A stretch of 64,000 nt of DNA, taken from positions 7,378 to 71,377 of the forward strand of contig DATFJV010000078.1 in the NCBI GenBank assembly GCA_035268985.1, read 5' to 3'. The DNA comes from JAAYHV01 sp035268985 (GTDB taxonomy: Bacteria; Bacillota; Clostridia; Peptostreptococcales; Anaerovoracaceae). The notes under the pieces are model-generated. The model ran no database searches. It saw only the letters and a program-made list of their open reading frames with translations, and was not told where the DNA came from. Position numbers and translations under genes: made by a program. Of the stretch, positions 47,151 through 57,258 are shown in pieces; within the stretch, counting starts at the first letter, position 1, and each line of letters opens with the position of its first letter.

Positions 47151-48617
47151 ATGTCTATTAGCAAAAAAAGAATTATATATTTATTGGGAGCTTTATTAAT
47201 AGTCATATCACTGTCGATGACTCCTTCATTAATAGTTTCCCTATTATATGACGAATATCATTGCACTAAAGCTTTTTTAATAACAATGATTATTTGTTTA
47301 CTAATAGGTCTATTATTTAACAGAAGGCATACGCCATCAATATCATCCATTAAATTAAAAGATGGTTTTATGATAGTAACAGGTAGCTGGCTACTTGCTT
47401 CAATATTTGGTGCGATACCATTTATTATTTCAGGATCAATAACAAACCCAGTAGATGCCTTTTTTGAAGCTTGCTCTGGATTTTCTACAACCGGAGCATC
47501 AATATTGACAGATATAGAAGCATTGCCAATGTCAATGCTTTTTTGGCGTTCATTCACCCATTGGTTAGGTGGAATGGGTATTGTTGTATTTGCAATGGCA
47601 TTATTACCAAAACTAGGTATTAGCGGTCAACTAATAGCTAGCGCAGAGACTCCTGGTCCAACATTAGACAAAATTACTCCTAGATTTTCAGACACTGCAA
47701 AAAACCTTTATAGAATGTACATACTTTTTACAATTTCAGAAGTAATTTTATTATTGATTGGCGGTCTTGATTTGTTTGATGCATTAGTACATACCTTCGG
47801 CACAGTTGGTACTGGAGGCTTTTCAAGCCACAGCGAAAGTATTGCTTATTTCAACAGTTATTATGTACACTGGGTAATCACTATATTCATGATTATTTCG
47901 GGAACTAACTTTAACCTTTTTTATTTGACTTTAAAAAGAGGAATTAAAAAATTAATAAAAGATGATGAATTTAAGTTTTATTTAAGAATAATTTCACTTT
48001 TTACCATGTTAGTAACCTTTGATTTGGCAATTACTAAAACCGAAGTAAATTTTCTCAAAGCATTAACGGAATCCATATTTCAAGTATCTTCAATACTTAC
48101 TACTACAGGTTATGCGACTGCAGACTTTGATATTTGGCCGACTTTTGCAAAGATGCTATTATTCATGCTTATGTTTGTAGGTGCTTGCAGTTCTTCTACT
48201 GGTGGTGGCGTTAAAATAATCAGAATACTTGTTTCTTTTAAGCTAATAATGAGAGGTTTTGCTCTGAAAACACATGAAAACCGCATAATAAACATAAAGG
48301 TAAATGATCAAAAACTTCAATCTGATACTGTTTCAAATATAGCCAACTTTCTGTTTTTCTATATATTTCTAGTGTTTATTGGAACCGCCATAATTTCAAT
48401 AAATAATTATGACATTATGACAAGTTTTTCAAGTGTTATAGCATGTTTAGGAAATATTGGCCCTGGTTTTTCTATGGTAGGGCCTACAATGAATTACAGC
48501 ATTTTTTCTAACTTCTCAAAAATAGTATTATCATTGCTTATGATCGCCGGAAGATTGGAATTATTTACTTTCTTTATATTGTTTTCAAAACATTTCAGAG
48601 ACTCCAATAGAGCATAA
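47151..48617 (+). CDS. trkH: Trk potassium uptake membrane subunit TrkH (copy 1)
   Basis: 488 residues, the K+ channel-like subunit with four M1-P-M2 repeats. The filter loops read GFSTTGAS, GTVGTGGFS, LTTTGYAT and NIGPGFS, all with the key glycine. LFWRSFTHWLGGMGIVVF is typical of the family. It starts two bases after trkA and should pair with it for potassium uptake. Confidence 0.95.
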   Translation: MSISKKRIIYLLGALLIVISLSMTPSLIVSLLYDEYHCTKAFLITMIICLLIGLLFNRRHTPSISSIKLKDGFMIVTGSWLLASIFGAIPFIISGSITNPVDAFFEACSGFSTTGASILTDIEALPMSMLFWRSFTHWLGGMGIVVFAMALLPKLGISGQLIASAETPGPTLDKITPRFSDTAKNLYRMYILFTISEVILLLIGGLDLFDALVHTFGTVGTGGFSSHSESIAYFNSYYVHWVITIFMIISGTNFNLFYLTLKRGIKKLIKDDEFKFYLRIISLFTMLVTFDLAITKTEVNFLKALTESIFQVSSILTTTGYATADFDIWPTFAKMLLFMLMFVGACSSSTGGGVKIIRILVSFKLIMRGFALKTHENRIINIKVNDQKLQSDTVSNIANFLFFYIFLVFIGTAIISINNYDIMTSFSSVIACLGNIGPGFSMVGPTMNYSIFSNFSKIVLSLLMIAGRLELFTFFILFSKHFRDSNRA

Positions 48618-48626
48618 GGGGATAAA

Positions 48627-50093
48627 ATGAATTTAAATTATAATTTATTTAAAAACTTAATATCGTTAACATTTATACTCCTATCAATAATCATGATACC
48701 TTCCATTTTAGTCGCCCATTATTATAATGAAGTAAATGTTACTTTTTCAATGTCTATAATTGCTGTAATATATTTCTTTATAGGTTTATTTATAAATATA
48801 AAGAGCAACAGAAAAAGCATTAAATCAACTATTAGAGACGGTTATTTGACCACATTTTTTGTTTGGTTAGCACTAGTTTTCGCATCAGCACTTCCTTACT
48901 ATTTTAGTAATAGTGGTTATTATCTTAGCGATTGTATATTCGAATCTGCTGCTGGTTGGTCAACTACTGGCGCCTTCGTAATACATGCAGACATTTTGCC
49001 AAAAGGACTGCTTTTTTGGAAAGCAACTAACAATTGGTTTGGTGGAATAGGTATGATTATGTTAATTATATCTTTAACACCTTATTTCAATATTTCAGGT
49101 CAAAAACTAATAGTAGCAGAAGCGCCTGGCCCTACATTGGAAAAAATGTCAACCAAATTTACAGGAACCGCCAGATATCTTTATTTCTTTTACTTGATAC
49201 TTACACTTCTAGAATTTATTATGCTTAAATATGGTGGTCTTTCCTTATATGATGCTGCTATAAATACTATGAGTGGTATAAGTACCGCAGGAATACATTT
49301 GAATTCTGGAGGTATTAGTTATAATCTAACAACTTTCAACAAAACAGTTGTTACTATATTTACTTTTTTAGCTGCTACTAATTTCGGAATTTACTTCTTT
49401 TTATTTAAAGGGAAATTTGAAGATATTCTTGGGGATTTGGAATTTAGAGTATATATTTTGCTAACCTTAGCTTCAACCATAGTTATTTATGTTGCGTTAA
49501 TTAATTCAGATGAAGCCAAATACTATTTTGAGGATTTTTTACATTCAATTTCTATGGCAATTTCTTTCATATCTACGTCCGGCTATAGTTTTACTGATTA
49601 TTCAATATGGCCTTCATTTGCCAAGGTTATCTTGATTATATGTATGTTTATAGGTGGCTGTTCAATATCAACAGGTGGAGGGATTAAAATTTCAAGAATT
49701 ATAGTTTTTTATAAATTAATTCTTAGAGGAATATATAAAAGAATACACCCTCGTAGTGTTAAACCAGTATCCTTTTTTAAAAAGCCAATTTCAGTTAACA
49801 ATGTATTTACTATTATGGTTTACATATTACTTTATTTCGTTATATTCTTGATAGGTTCTTTGCTATTATCCCTTGACAATTTATCAATGGAAACTACTTT
49901 AAGTGCCACAATAGGAGCTATGTCTAATACCGGTTTGTCATTTGGTGAATTGGCCAATGTTGCTGATTACTCCATATTTTCTCATCCTGCTAGAATACTA
50001 TTATCGATATTAATGATAGGTGGTAGACTTGAATTCTATGCTATCGCATTATTATTCTCTAAGCACTTTTGGAATACTAATATAATAAAATAA
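48627..50093 (+). CDS. Trk potassium uptake membrane subunit TrkH (copy 2, divergent)
   Basis: 488 residues, the same length as the upstream TrkH and clearly paralogous along its length, but strongly diverged. Filter loops: GWSTTGAF, GISTAGIH, ISTSGYSF and NTGLSFG; the glycines are kept but the flanks differ, above all in repeats 2 and 4. LFWKATNNWFGGIGMIMLI replaces the usual HWLGGMG segment. It lies nine bases after copy 1, with AAGGGG before the ATG. It probably uses the same TrkA; a different affinity or cation preference (K+ against Na+) is possible. Confidence 0.92.
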   Translation: MNLNYNLFKNLISLTFILLSIIMIPSILVAHYYNEVNVTFSMSIIAVIYFFIGLFINIKSNRKSIKSTIRDGYLTTFFVWLALVFASALPYYFSNSGYYLSDCIFESAAGWSTTGAFVIHADILPKGLLFWKATNNWFGGIGMIMLIISLTPYFNISGQKLIVAEAPGPTLEKMSTKFTGTARYLYFFYLILTLLEFIMLKYGGLSLYDAAINTMSGISTAGIHLNSGGISYNLTTFNKTVVTIFTFLAATNFGIYFFLFKGKFEDILGDLEFRVYILLTLASTIVIYVALINSDEAKYYFEDFLHSISMAISFISTSGYSFTDYSIWPSFAKVILIICMFIGGCSISTGGGIKISRIIVFYKLILRGIYKRIHPRSVKPVSFFKKPISVNNVFTIMVYILLYFVIFLIGSLLLSLDNLSMETTLSATIGAMSNTGLSFGELANVADYSIFSHPARILLSILMIGGRLEFYAIALLFSKHFWNTNIIK

Positions 50094-50117
50094 GGGACAT
50101 ATACTGATACAATCCCA

Positions 50118-52016
50118 CTATTTTATTATATTGAAATCAATAAGCTTGTCTTTTTCATTCACATCAGTAACTACTATCTTTAAATTATCACCCATGTTAA
50201 TGCTCTTTTTAGTTTTAGTGCCGACCGCTCTATAATTTTTTTCATCAATTATATAATAGTCACCAGGTATCCCATCATATCTAACAAAACCTTCTATAGT
50301 ATTGTCAAGTTCAATGAATAATCCGGTTTTTCCTATACCGCTCACTATGCCTCGATACTCTTTTCCAACCTTGTCTTTCATGAATTGAACCATTAAATAC
50401 TTTTCTACTTTTCTCTCCAAATCTATGGCAACCCTTTCCATATCAGATGAATGCTTTGAAATGTCTGCCAATTCATTAATATCATCTATAGCATCAGGAT
50501 TGTGAATACTATTTTTTATTATTCTATGTACAATTAAGTCAGGATATCTTCTAATTGGTGATGTGAAATGACAATAATATTTAAAAGCCAATCCATAGTG
50601 GCCTGTACAACTAGTTCTATATTCTGCCTTTTTCATCATCCTTAGCATAACTCTATTTATTATATTTTCCATCTTTGTATCTTCTATTGATACTAAAACT
50701 TCACTAAGTAATTTTGAATTTATACTATCAAAATTACTGCTAATATTTATATTAAACCCCGCCAAAAAGCCTCTTAACTCATTTATTTTTTCTACATCTG
50801 GTTTGTCATGAACTCTATATATAAATGGAACTTCTAACCAATAAAAATGTTCAGCTACAGTTTCATTTGCAATCAGCATAAATTCTTCAATTATTTTATT
50901 AGCAACTCTTCTTACTTCTTTTTCAATGCTTATTGGATAATCATTTTCATCTAATATGATTTTTGCTTCTCTCATATTAAAATCAAGACTACCTTTTGCT
51001 TTTCTTTTTTTTCTTAGTATTACTGACAAATGATTCATATTATATATCATTTCTAGAATATGTGAATATCTGTTTTTTAACTCTTTATCTTCATTTTCCA
51101 AAATATCCGATACATCATCATACACAAGACGTTCATCAGAATTAATTATACTTTCGAATATAGAATAATCTACTACTACACCTTTATCATCTATTTCCAT
51201 TTTACATGTTAATGTTAATCTATCTTCCTTAGGATTTAAGCTGCATATTCCATTGGATAATTCCTTAGGAAACATTGGTATAACTTTGTTATATAAATAT
51301 ACACTATTACCCCTTAACATAGCTTCTACATCCAAAGGAGAACCTTTTGATACATAGTGATTTACATCTGCAATATGTACATATAAAAGGTAATTACCAT
51401 TTTCATTTATTTTAACTGTAACAGCATCATCAAAGTCTTTTGAATCTTTTCCATCGATTGTTACAGTAAGTTCACTTCTTAAATCAGTTCGATCTTTTTT
51501 CTTGTTTATTACTAAATTCTTTGACAATATTTTTGATTCTTTTAAAATTTTATCTGAAAATTCATTTCTTATGCCATATTCTCTTATCAAAGATAATATC
51601 TCAGCATCCTTTTGATTTTTCTTGGCAATAATCTCTGTTATTATACCTGTTGAATCCTTATGCTCTCCTGGATATTTTGTAATTTTAGCAACTACAATAT
51701 CCCCTTGCTTTGCTTTACCTATATCCTTATGGTTAATATATACTTCTTCTACCGATTTACCTTTTGATACAACTTTTCCGAAGTTTTTATGTTTAAACAA
51801 AGTACCTATGATTTCTTTAGTATTTCTTTCAAGTACTTTTGTAATTATCCCCTCTGGACCACCTTTCCAATATATTTCAGGAATTAATTCAACGGCTACA
51901 TTATCTCCATCCATTGAATTTAATATATTGTCTGGAGCTATATAAATATCTCGCTCCTCATCCATTCTAACGAATCCAAATCCATTTTTGTTTTTACTAA
52001 TTATTCCATTTCTCAT
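50118..52016 (-). CDS. rnr: Ribonuclease R
   Basis: 632 residues. Cold-shock-type OB domains at the N-terminus (GFGFVRM), the RNB catalytic core (DGKDSKDFDDAV with the metal-binding Asp residues; YCHFTSPIRRYPDLIVHR), and a C-terminal S1 domain. The N-terminal helix-turn-helix and part of the first OB region of longer RNase R proteins are missing. A 3'-5' exoribonuclease that degrades structured RNA. Convergent with the trk operon. Confidence 0.94.
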   Translation of the reverse strand: MRNGIISKNKNGFGFVRMDEERDIYIAPDNILNSMDGDNVAVELIPEIYWKGGPEGIITKVLERNTKEIIGTLFKHKNFGKVVSKGKSVEEVYINHKDIGKAKQGDIVVAKITKYPGEHKDSTGIITEIIAKKNQKDAEILSLIREYGIRNEFSDKILKESKILSKNLVINKKKDRTDLRSELTVTIDGKDSKDFDDAVTVKINENGNYLLYVHIADVNHYVSKGSPLDVEAMLRGNSVYLYNKVIPMFPKELSNGICSLNPKEDRLTLTCKMEIDDKGVVVDYSIFESIINSDERLVYDDVSDILENEDKELKNRYSHILEMIYNMNHLSVILRKKRKAKGSLDFNMREAKIILDENDYPISIEKEVRRVANKIIEEFMLIANETVAEHFYWLEVPFIYRVHDKPDVEKINELRGFLAGFNINISSNFDSINSKLLSEVLVSIEDTKMENIINRVMLRMMKKAEYRTSCTGHYGLAFKYYCHFTSPIRRYPDLIVHRIIKNSIHNPDAIDDINELADISKHSSDMERVAIDLERKVEKYLMVQFMKDKVGKEYRGIVSGIGKTGLFIELDNTIEGFVRYDGIPGDYYIIDEKNYRAVGTKTKKSINMGDNLKIVVTDVNEKDKLIDFNIIK

Positions 52017-52035
52017 ACACTACTCTCACTTGTCC

Positions 52036-52080
52036 AATAAAAGAATAAAGACCGGCCTAGCCGGTCTTTATTCTTTTATT
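52036..52080. terminator. 21-bp perfect palindromic hairpin between ispH-rpsA and rnr
   Basis: Bases 52036-52056 and 52060-52080 are exact reverse complements around a three-base loop (CTA). The GC-rich centre (GACCGGC) and A/T-rich outer arms give a U-rich end in either direction. It begins at the ispH-rpsA stop codon and should terminate that transcript before rnr. Confidence 0.85.
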
Positions 52081-54067
52081 ATTCTTCCTCAACAGATTCT
52101 ACAATTTCTTCTGCAGGTTCATCTTCAGCAGGATCATCTTCAGCAGGCTCATCACCTGAAGCATCTTTTATGCTTAAACTAATACGTTTTCTATCAACAT
52201 CTAGTTCAAGTATTTTAGCTTCTACTGTCTGTCCTAGTTCTAATTCTTCAGCTACATTGCTAACTCTTTTATTAGCAATCTCTGATATATGTACCAAGCC
52301 ATCTAAACCAGCTTCTAGTTCAATAAATGCACCATATTCTTTTATTTGAACTACTTTACCTGATACTATCTGACCAATTTGATATTTTTCTTCGATAACA
52401 GTCCACGGCTCAGGCATTGTCTGTTTTAGACCCAATGAAATTTTCCCTTTTTCTTCATTCATAGCTAATATCTTAACGTGGATAATATCGCCTATTTTCA
52501 GAACCTCTTGTGGGTGTTTTAATTTGCCCCAAGATATTTCAGAAATATGCAATAGTCCATCTACGCCACCAATATCAACAAATGCTCCGTAATCAGTAAA
52601 TCTCATTACTTTACCTTCAACAATGTCATCAACATTTAGGTTAGACCATACTTCCGCAATTAACTTACGTTTTTCTTCTAAAAGCACTGCTTTATGTGAG
52701 AAAACTGCCCTTCCTCTTCTCATATCAACTCTAGTTACTTTTACATCCATAACTTTACCGATATATTCATCAGCTTTTTCAACATACTTATCTGAAAGCT
52801 GTGACAAAGGAATAAATCCAGTTACTTCCTTATATGCTGCTATTACTCCACCGTTTACGGCTTTGATTAGCTTCACACTAATACTAGATTTATCTTCTAA
52901 AGCTTCATTTATTTCATTCCAATTTCCATTGATTTCAAGTTTTTTCTTAGATAAGATGATTCCACCATCTCCATCATCAGTTTTAACTACTTTTGCTTGG
53001 ATATCGTCGCCTTCTTTAAATAAATCTTTTAGTTCTTGGCCTTCCTCAAGGGAGACCTCTTCTTTTGGTATAATACCATCTTTCTTGCATCCTATGTTTA
53101 CGATAATTTCATTATCTGTAACCTGATGAACTTTACCATCTACAATTTCCCCACCTCGTGGTAATCTTAAAGATTTGTCAATTTCATCCATTAAATCCAA
53201 CATAGGATTCTTTTCAAAGTTTTCAGTGATATTTTCACTCATGCTAGCAATAACCTCCTTAATAATGCATTCAGGCGTCGAGGCGCCTGCTGCAACTCCT
53301 ATTTTATTACATTTTTGCAAATCTTTCAATGGCAAATCAGAAATATTTTCAATAAATTTTGTATTTAAACAGTATTTGCTAGCTATTTCGTACAATTTCT
53401 TGGTATTTGAACTATTATAACCACCAATAACTACCATGCAATCCACTTCCTTAGATAGTTTGGCACAACTTTCTTGTCTTTCCTTTGTAGCATTGCATAT
53501 GGTATTTTTTAATTCATACCCTACTTGATTATTATCAAAGATTTTGATTACTTTGTCTAACGTATTTTTAATTATAGTAGTTTGACATACTATAAAATAA
53601 TTATCACCCTCTACTTTTTTTGCTTCTTCTTTTGTTCCTACTATTATCGCTTTATATTCACACCATCCATTTGTTGCTAAAACTTCAGGGTGATTCTTGT
53701 CGCCTATTATAACTATTTTCTTGCCCTCCATATAGGCTTCTTCCACAAATTCATGGATTCTTTTTACCAAAGGGCATGTAGCATCTATTATTTCTAGATT
53801 TCTTTTTTTTGCACTCAAAAATAAATCTTTAGTTTCTCCATGAGATCTAACAATAATCACTGAACTTTCTTTTGCCAATTCAATATTTTCAATTATTGTA
53901 AGTCCTTTATTATTTAAGGAATCTGTAACCGTTTTATTGTGTATTAATTGTCCAATTGTATATATATCCCTATCTTTATTAATCTCTAATTGTTCATATG
54001 CTATATCTATGGCTCTTTTTACTCCAAAGCAAAATCCCGAGTTTTCTGCTCTGATTATTTCTTTCAT
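52079..54067 (-). CDS. ispH: IspH-ribosomal protein S1 fusion
   Basis: 662 residues. Residues 1 to about 280 are 4-hydroxy-3-methylbut-2-enyl diphosphate reductase (IspH/LytB): cluster cysteines in SGFCFGVKRAID, DATCPLVKRIHE and the NTICNATKERQ region; it makes IPP and DMAPP in the MEP pathway. Four S1 RNA-binding domains follow (about 305-640; the third and fourth have the classical GAFVDIGGVDGLLHISE and GAFIELEAGLDGLVHISE), and an acidic repetitive tail (PAED units). The same fusion occurs widely in Clostridia, so it is a true gene rather than an assembly error. ATGA overlap with rarA. Confidence 0.95.
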   Translation of the reverse strand: MKEIIRAENSGFCFGVKRAIDIAYEQLEINKDRDIYTIGQLIHNKTVTDSLNNKGLTIIENIELAKESSVIIVRSHGETKDLFLSAKKRNLEIIDATCPLVKRIHEFVEEAYMEGKKIVIIGDKNHPEVLATNGWCEYKAIIVGTKEEAKKVEGDNYFIVCQTTIIKNTLDKVIKIFDNNQVGYELKNTICNATKERQESCAKLSKEVDCMVVIGGYNSSNTKKLYEIASKYCLNTKFIENISDLPLKDLQKCNKIGVAAGASTPECIIKEVIASMSENITENFEKNPMLDLMDEIDKSLRLPRGGEIVDGKVHQVTDNEIIVNIGCKKDGIIPKEEVSLEEGQELKDLFKEGDDIQAKVVKTDDGDGGIILSKKKLEINGNWNEINEALEDKSSISVKLIKAVNGGVIAAYKEVTGFIPLSQLSDKYVEKADEYIGKVMDVKVTRVDMRRGRAVFSHKAVLLEEKRKLIAEVWSNLNVDDIVEGKVMRFTDYGAFVDIGGVDGLLHISEISWGKLKHPQEVLKIGDIIHVKILAMNEEKGKISLGLKQTMPEPWTVIEEKYQIGQIVSGKVVQIKEYGAFIELEAGLDGLVHISEIANKRVSNVAEELELGQTVEAKILELDVDRKRISLSIKDASGDEPAEDDPAEDEPAEEIVESVEEE

Positions 54068-55341
54068 TAATCATTCTCCTTTAATTTTTTTAAATGCTCT
54101 TTAAATGATCTTTCTGAACCATTTTCACTAGGCTCATAATACACAATCTTTTCATTATATAAATTATCTGGTAAATATTGCTGTTTAATATATCCACCAT
54201 TATCATGGGGATATTTATAGCCTACACCTTTACCTAATTTTTTGGATCCGTTATAATGATTATCCATTAAGTGATTAGGAACATCATCTATTTCCCTGTT
54301 TTTTATATCTGCCATTGCTCTTCTATATGCCATATATGCTCTATTTGATTTTGGCGAAGACGCTAAAAGTATAACAACCTCGCTAAGCATTATTGATGCT
54401 TCTGGAAAACCAACCATCATAGCGCCATCTACTGCAGATTTAGTAATAGTTAACGCAGTAGGATAAGCCATTCCAATATCTTCAGACGCCATTACCAATA
54501 GTCTTCTTCCTATCGTTTTTATGTCTGCTCCACCGTCTATTAATCTTGCTAAATAATGTATTGATGCATCAGGATCGGAGCCTCTTACGGATTTTTGCAA
54601 AGCAGAAAGCAAATTATACATATCATCGGTTTTATCATAAAAGCCTATTTTTCGTTGCATAGCTTCTTCTACAACTTTGTTATCAATAACTTCACCATTT
54701 TTTAGGTTATCAATTATGAAACCTAAAGTATCCAATGCAACTCTTGCGTCACCATTTGCTAATTCAGCCATCAAATCCATGGCCTTTTCATCATATTTAA
54801 AATCTAGCGAACCAAATCCAACATTTTTGTCTTCGATACCCCTAAATAGTATTTTTAATATATCATTTTTGTTTAATTTTTTAAATTCATATATATTTCT
54901 AACCCTGCTAATAACGGCATTATTAATAGCAAAATACGGGTTTTCCGTAGTTGAACCAATGAATTTAATAACCCCTTCTTCCAAAGCCTTTAAAAGTGAG
55001 TCTTGCTGTAATTTATTCCATCTATGGAACTCATCAATATAAACATAAGTTGAACGTTTTTCAATACCATAAAGCCTGTCTTTAGCGTTGTCTATTAGTG
55101 TTTTTAATTCCTTTGTCCCTGTAGTGGACGCATTTATTTCAACAAATCTACTGTCCATTTCGCTGGAAATTATTCTTGCCAAAGTGGTTTTGCCCGTTCC
55201 TGAAGGACCGAAGAAAATGGCTGAATTAAAACTTTTATTCTTTATTGAATTATACAGCAGTGATTCTTTATACAAAAAATGTTCTTGTCCTACAAATTCA
55301 TTTATATCCAAAGGTCTTAATCTAGTTGATAATGGTATCAT
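54067..55341 (-). CDS. rarA: Replication-associated recombination protein RarA (MgsA)
   Basis: 424 residues of AAA+ ATPase with FFGPSGTGKTTLARII (Walker A), YIDEFHRWNKLQQD (Walker B), and the C-terminal MgsA tetramerisation domain (KSNRAYMAYRRAMADI, YKYPHDNGG). It acts at stalled replication forks. Its stop overlaps the ispH-rpsA start. Confidence 0.95.
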   Translation of the reverse strand: MIPLSTRLRPLDINEFVGQEHFLYKESLLYNSIKNKSFNSAIFFGPSGTGKTTLARIISSEMDSRFVEINASTTGTKELKTLIDNAKDRLYGIEKRSTYVYIDEFHRWNKLQQDSLLKALEEGVIKFIGSTTENPYFAINNAVISRVRNIYEFKKLNKNDILKILFRGIEDKNVGFGSLDFKYDEKAMDLMAELANGDARVALDTLGFIIDNLKNGEVIDNKVVEEAMQRKIGFYDKTDDMYNLLSALQKSVRGSDPDASIHYLARLIDGGADIKTIGRRLLVMASEDIGMAYPTALTITKSAVDGAMMVGFPEASIMLSEVVILLASSPKSNRAYMAYRRAMADIKNREIDDVPNHLMDNHYNGSKKLGKGVGYKYPHDNGGYIKQQYLPDNLYNEKIVYYEPSENGSERSFKEHLKKLKEND

Positions 55342-55358
55342 ATTACTCCTTAAATAAC

Positions 55359-55381
55359 AATTCCGGCTAGAAGCCGGAATT
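55359..55381 (-). terminator. Terminator of eno
   Basis: Perfect stem AATTCCGGCT/AGCCGGAATT (55359-55368, 55372-55381), three-base loop, then TTGTTATTT on the minus strand, just after the enolase stop. Confidence 0.75.
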
Positions 55382-55392
55382 TACTTTATTAA

Positions 55393-56673
55393 TTAAAATA
55401 CATCTTTTCCTAAATATCTAGCGGAATCGCCTAATTCCTCTTCGATTCTCAATAACTGATTGTATTTTGCCACTCTTTCAGTTCTCGAAGGGGCACCAGT
55501 TTTTATTTGCATTGCATTAACTGCTACAGCTAAATCCGCAATAGTTGTATCTTCTGTTTCGCCCGACCTATGTGAAATTATAGTAGTGTATCCATTTTTC
55601 TTTGCCATATTTATTGTTTCCAATGTTTCAGAAATACTACCTATTTGATTTAATTTTATTAATATTGAATTGGCACATCCTAAGTCTATACCTTTTTTGA
55701 ATCTGCTTGGGTTAGTTACATATAGATCATCTCCAACTAATTGGACTTTATCACCCAATTTATCAGTCATCAATTTCCAACCTTCCCAATCTTCTTCATC
55801 CATTCCATCTTCAATAGATGCCACAGGATATCTATCAACAAATTCAGACCAATTATCCACTAGTTCCGATGCTGTAAATTCCCTTCCAGATTTTGGCATT
55901 TTATACATACCTTCTTTATCAGTTTTCCAGCCACTAGCTGCTGCATCTATTGCAATTACAAAATCATCTCCTGACTTATAACCTGCTGCTTCCACAGCTT
56001 TAATTATATAATCCATTACTTCAAATTCATCTCTTAAATTTGGAGCAAATCCACCTTCATCGCCTACTGCAATAGAATGACCTTTTGCTTTTAATTCTTT
56101 AGCTAACTGATGATATACTTCACTGCACCATCTATAAGCTTCTTTAAACGTAGGTGCTCCAACTGGCATTATCATAAACTCCTGAACATCAACAGTGTTT
56201 GATGCATGTTCACCTCCATTTAAGATGTTCATCATTGGAACTGGCAAAACATTACCATTAATTCCACCTAAGAATTTATGCAAAGGAATATTAAGAGATT
56301 TAGCCGCAGCATTTGCACATGCTATTGATACTGCTAATATAGCATTGGCACCCAATTTACTTTTATCTTTTGTACCATCTAAATCCATCATAGCTTTTTC
56401 TATAGAATATATGTCAGAGGCATCCTTGCCTTCTAAAACGTCGTTAATTAGGGTATTAACATTGTTTACTGCTTTCGATACACCTTTACCACCAAATTTG
56501 CCTTTATCACCGTCTCTAAGCTCTAAAGCCTCAAAAATTCCAGTTGACGCCCCACTTGGTGTATCACCAATGCCTATTATACCATTATCCAATAATACTT
56601 CGGCTTCAACAGTTGGATTGCCCCTAGAATCTAATATTTCTCTTCCCATTACTTTAACTATTTTCAATCTCAT
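55393..56673 (-). CDS. eno: Enolase
   Basis: 426 residues when started at 56673, where AAGGAG lies eight bases upstream (the open frame runs to 56724). Motifs: GREILDSRGNPTVE, SGASTGIFEALELRD, GGEHASNTVDVQEFM, VGDDLYVTNP and SHRSGETEDTTIADLAV. It converts 2-phosphoglycerate to phosphoenolpyruvate. It stands as a single-gene unit with its own promoter and terminator, between the Tad operon and rarA. Confidence 0.97.
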   Translation of the reverse strand: MRLKIVKVMGREILDSRGNPTVEAEVLLDNGIIGIGDTPSGASTGIFEALELRDGDKGKFGGKGVSKAVNNVNTLINDVLEGKDASDIYSIEKAMMDLDGTKDKSKLGANAILAVSIACANAAAKSLNIPLHKFLGGINGNVLPVPMMNILNGGEHASNTVDVQEFMIMPVGAPTFKEAYRWCSEVYHQLAKELKAKGHSIAVGDEGGFAPNLRDEFEVMDYIIKAVEAAGYKSGDDFVIAIDAAASGWKTDKEGMYKMPKSGREFTASELVDNWSEFVDRYPVASIEDGMDEEDWEGWKLMTDKLGDKVQLVGDDLYVTNPSRFKKGIDLGCANSILIKLNQIGSISETLETINMAKKNGYTTIISHRSGETEDTTIADLAVAVNAMQIKTGAPSRTERVAKYNQLLRIEEELGDSARYLGKDVF

Positions 56674-56712
56674 AATCAGTCTCCTTAATATTAAAATAAC
56701 AACTCTTAGAAT

Positions 56713-56741
56713 ATTATAACTCAATTTAGTTAATAATTAAA
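56713..56741 (-). promoter_or_regulatory. Probable eno promoter
   Basis: TATAAT (56713-56718 on the minus strand), 17 bp, and a poor -35 (TTTAAT). It lies about 40 bp before the eno start codon and overlaps the short gap after the Tad operon's last gene. Confidence 0.45.
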
Positions 56742-56744
56742 GTA

Positions 56745-57257
56745 CTAAAGTGACATATTAGCTATTAAAGTTTCTATTTTATCAACAATAATTAAGGTAT
56801 TAAAGCTATCACTATCCATATCATCTAATATAGAATCTAACAGTGCTTTTTCGCCATATTTGAAATTTACTGATATTTCATTTATTAAAGTTTTTATTTT
56901 TTCATATAATCCTTTATTCTCAAAATCCGGGTAATATATTAGTTTTATATCAAAATTGTCCTTTCTGATGTATATGTTATCTCTATTTATTAGGTAATCT
57001 TCAGGAAAAATAAGATGGTTTTCATTAATTTCTTCATAAATCAGTATTTTTTTAATCAGCTGCAATGCTTCTTTAATATTTAATTCTTTCATATCTGCAT
57101 TTTTATATTCATCTATGTCATAAACTAAAACTAATTCATCATCACACTCGATTATATTTGTTTTTAGAAATGTTCTGTCATAATTCATATTAATAATGTC
57201 AATAATAAATTCTGGTATTGAATTTTGCGGAACCACTTCTCTTCTAACTGTTTTCAT
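56745..57257 (-). CDS. Hypothetical protein at the end of the Tad operon (DUF6382-like?)
   Basis: About 170 residues, no membrane helix or signal peptide. Composition is Ile/Asp/Glu-rich and predicted mixed alpha/beta, with DDELVLVYDIDEYKNADMKE early on. This resembles the DUF6382 domain found beside Tad genes in Clostridia, but the match is from memory and uncertain. The ATG at 57257 is chosen because GGAGG precedes it by six bases; the GTG four codons earlier contains that site. It lies directly behind the zinc-motif TadE-like gene. Confidence 0.6.
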   Translation of the reverse strand: MKTVRREVVPQNSIPEFIIDIINMNYDRTFLKTNIIECDDELVLVYDIDEYKNADMKELNIKEALQLIKKILIYEEINENHLIFPEDYLINRDNIYIRKDNFDIKLIYYPDFENKGLYEKIKTLINEISVNFKYGEKALLDSILDDMDSDSFNTLIIVDKIETLIANMSL

Positions 57258-57258
57258 T

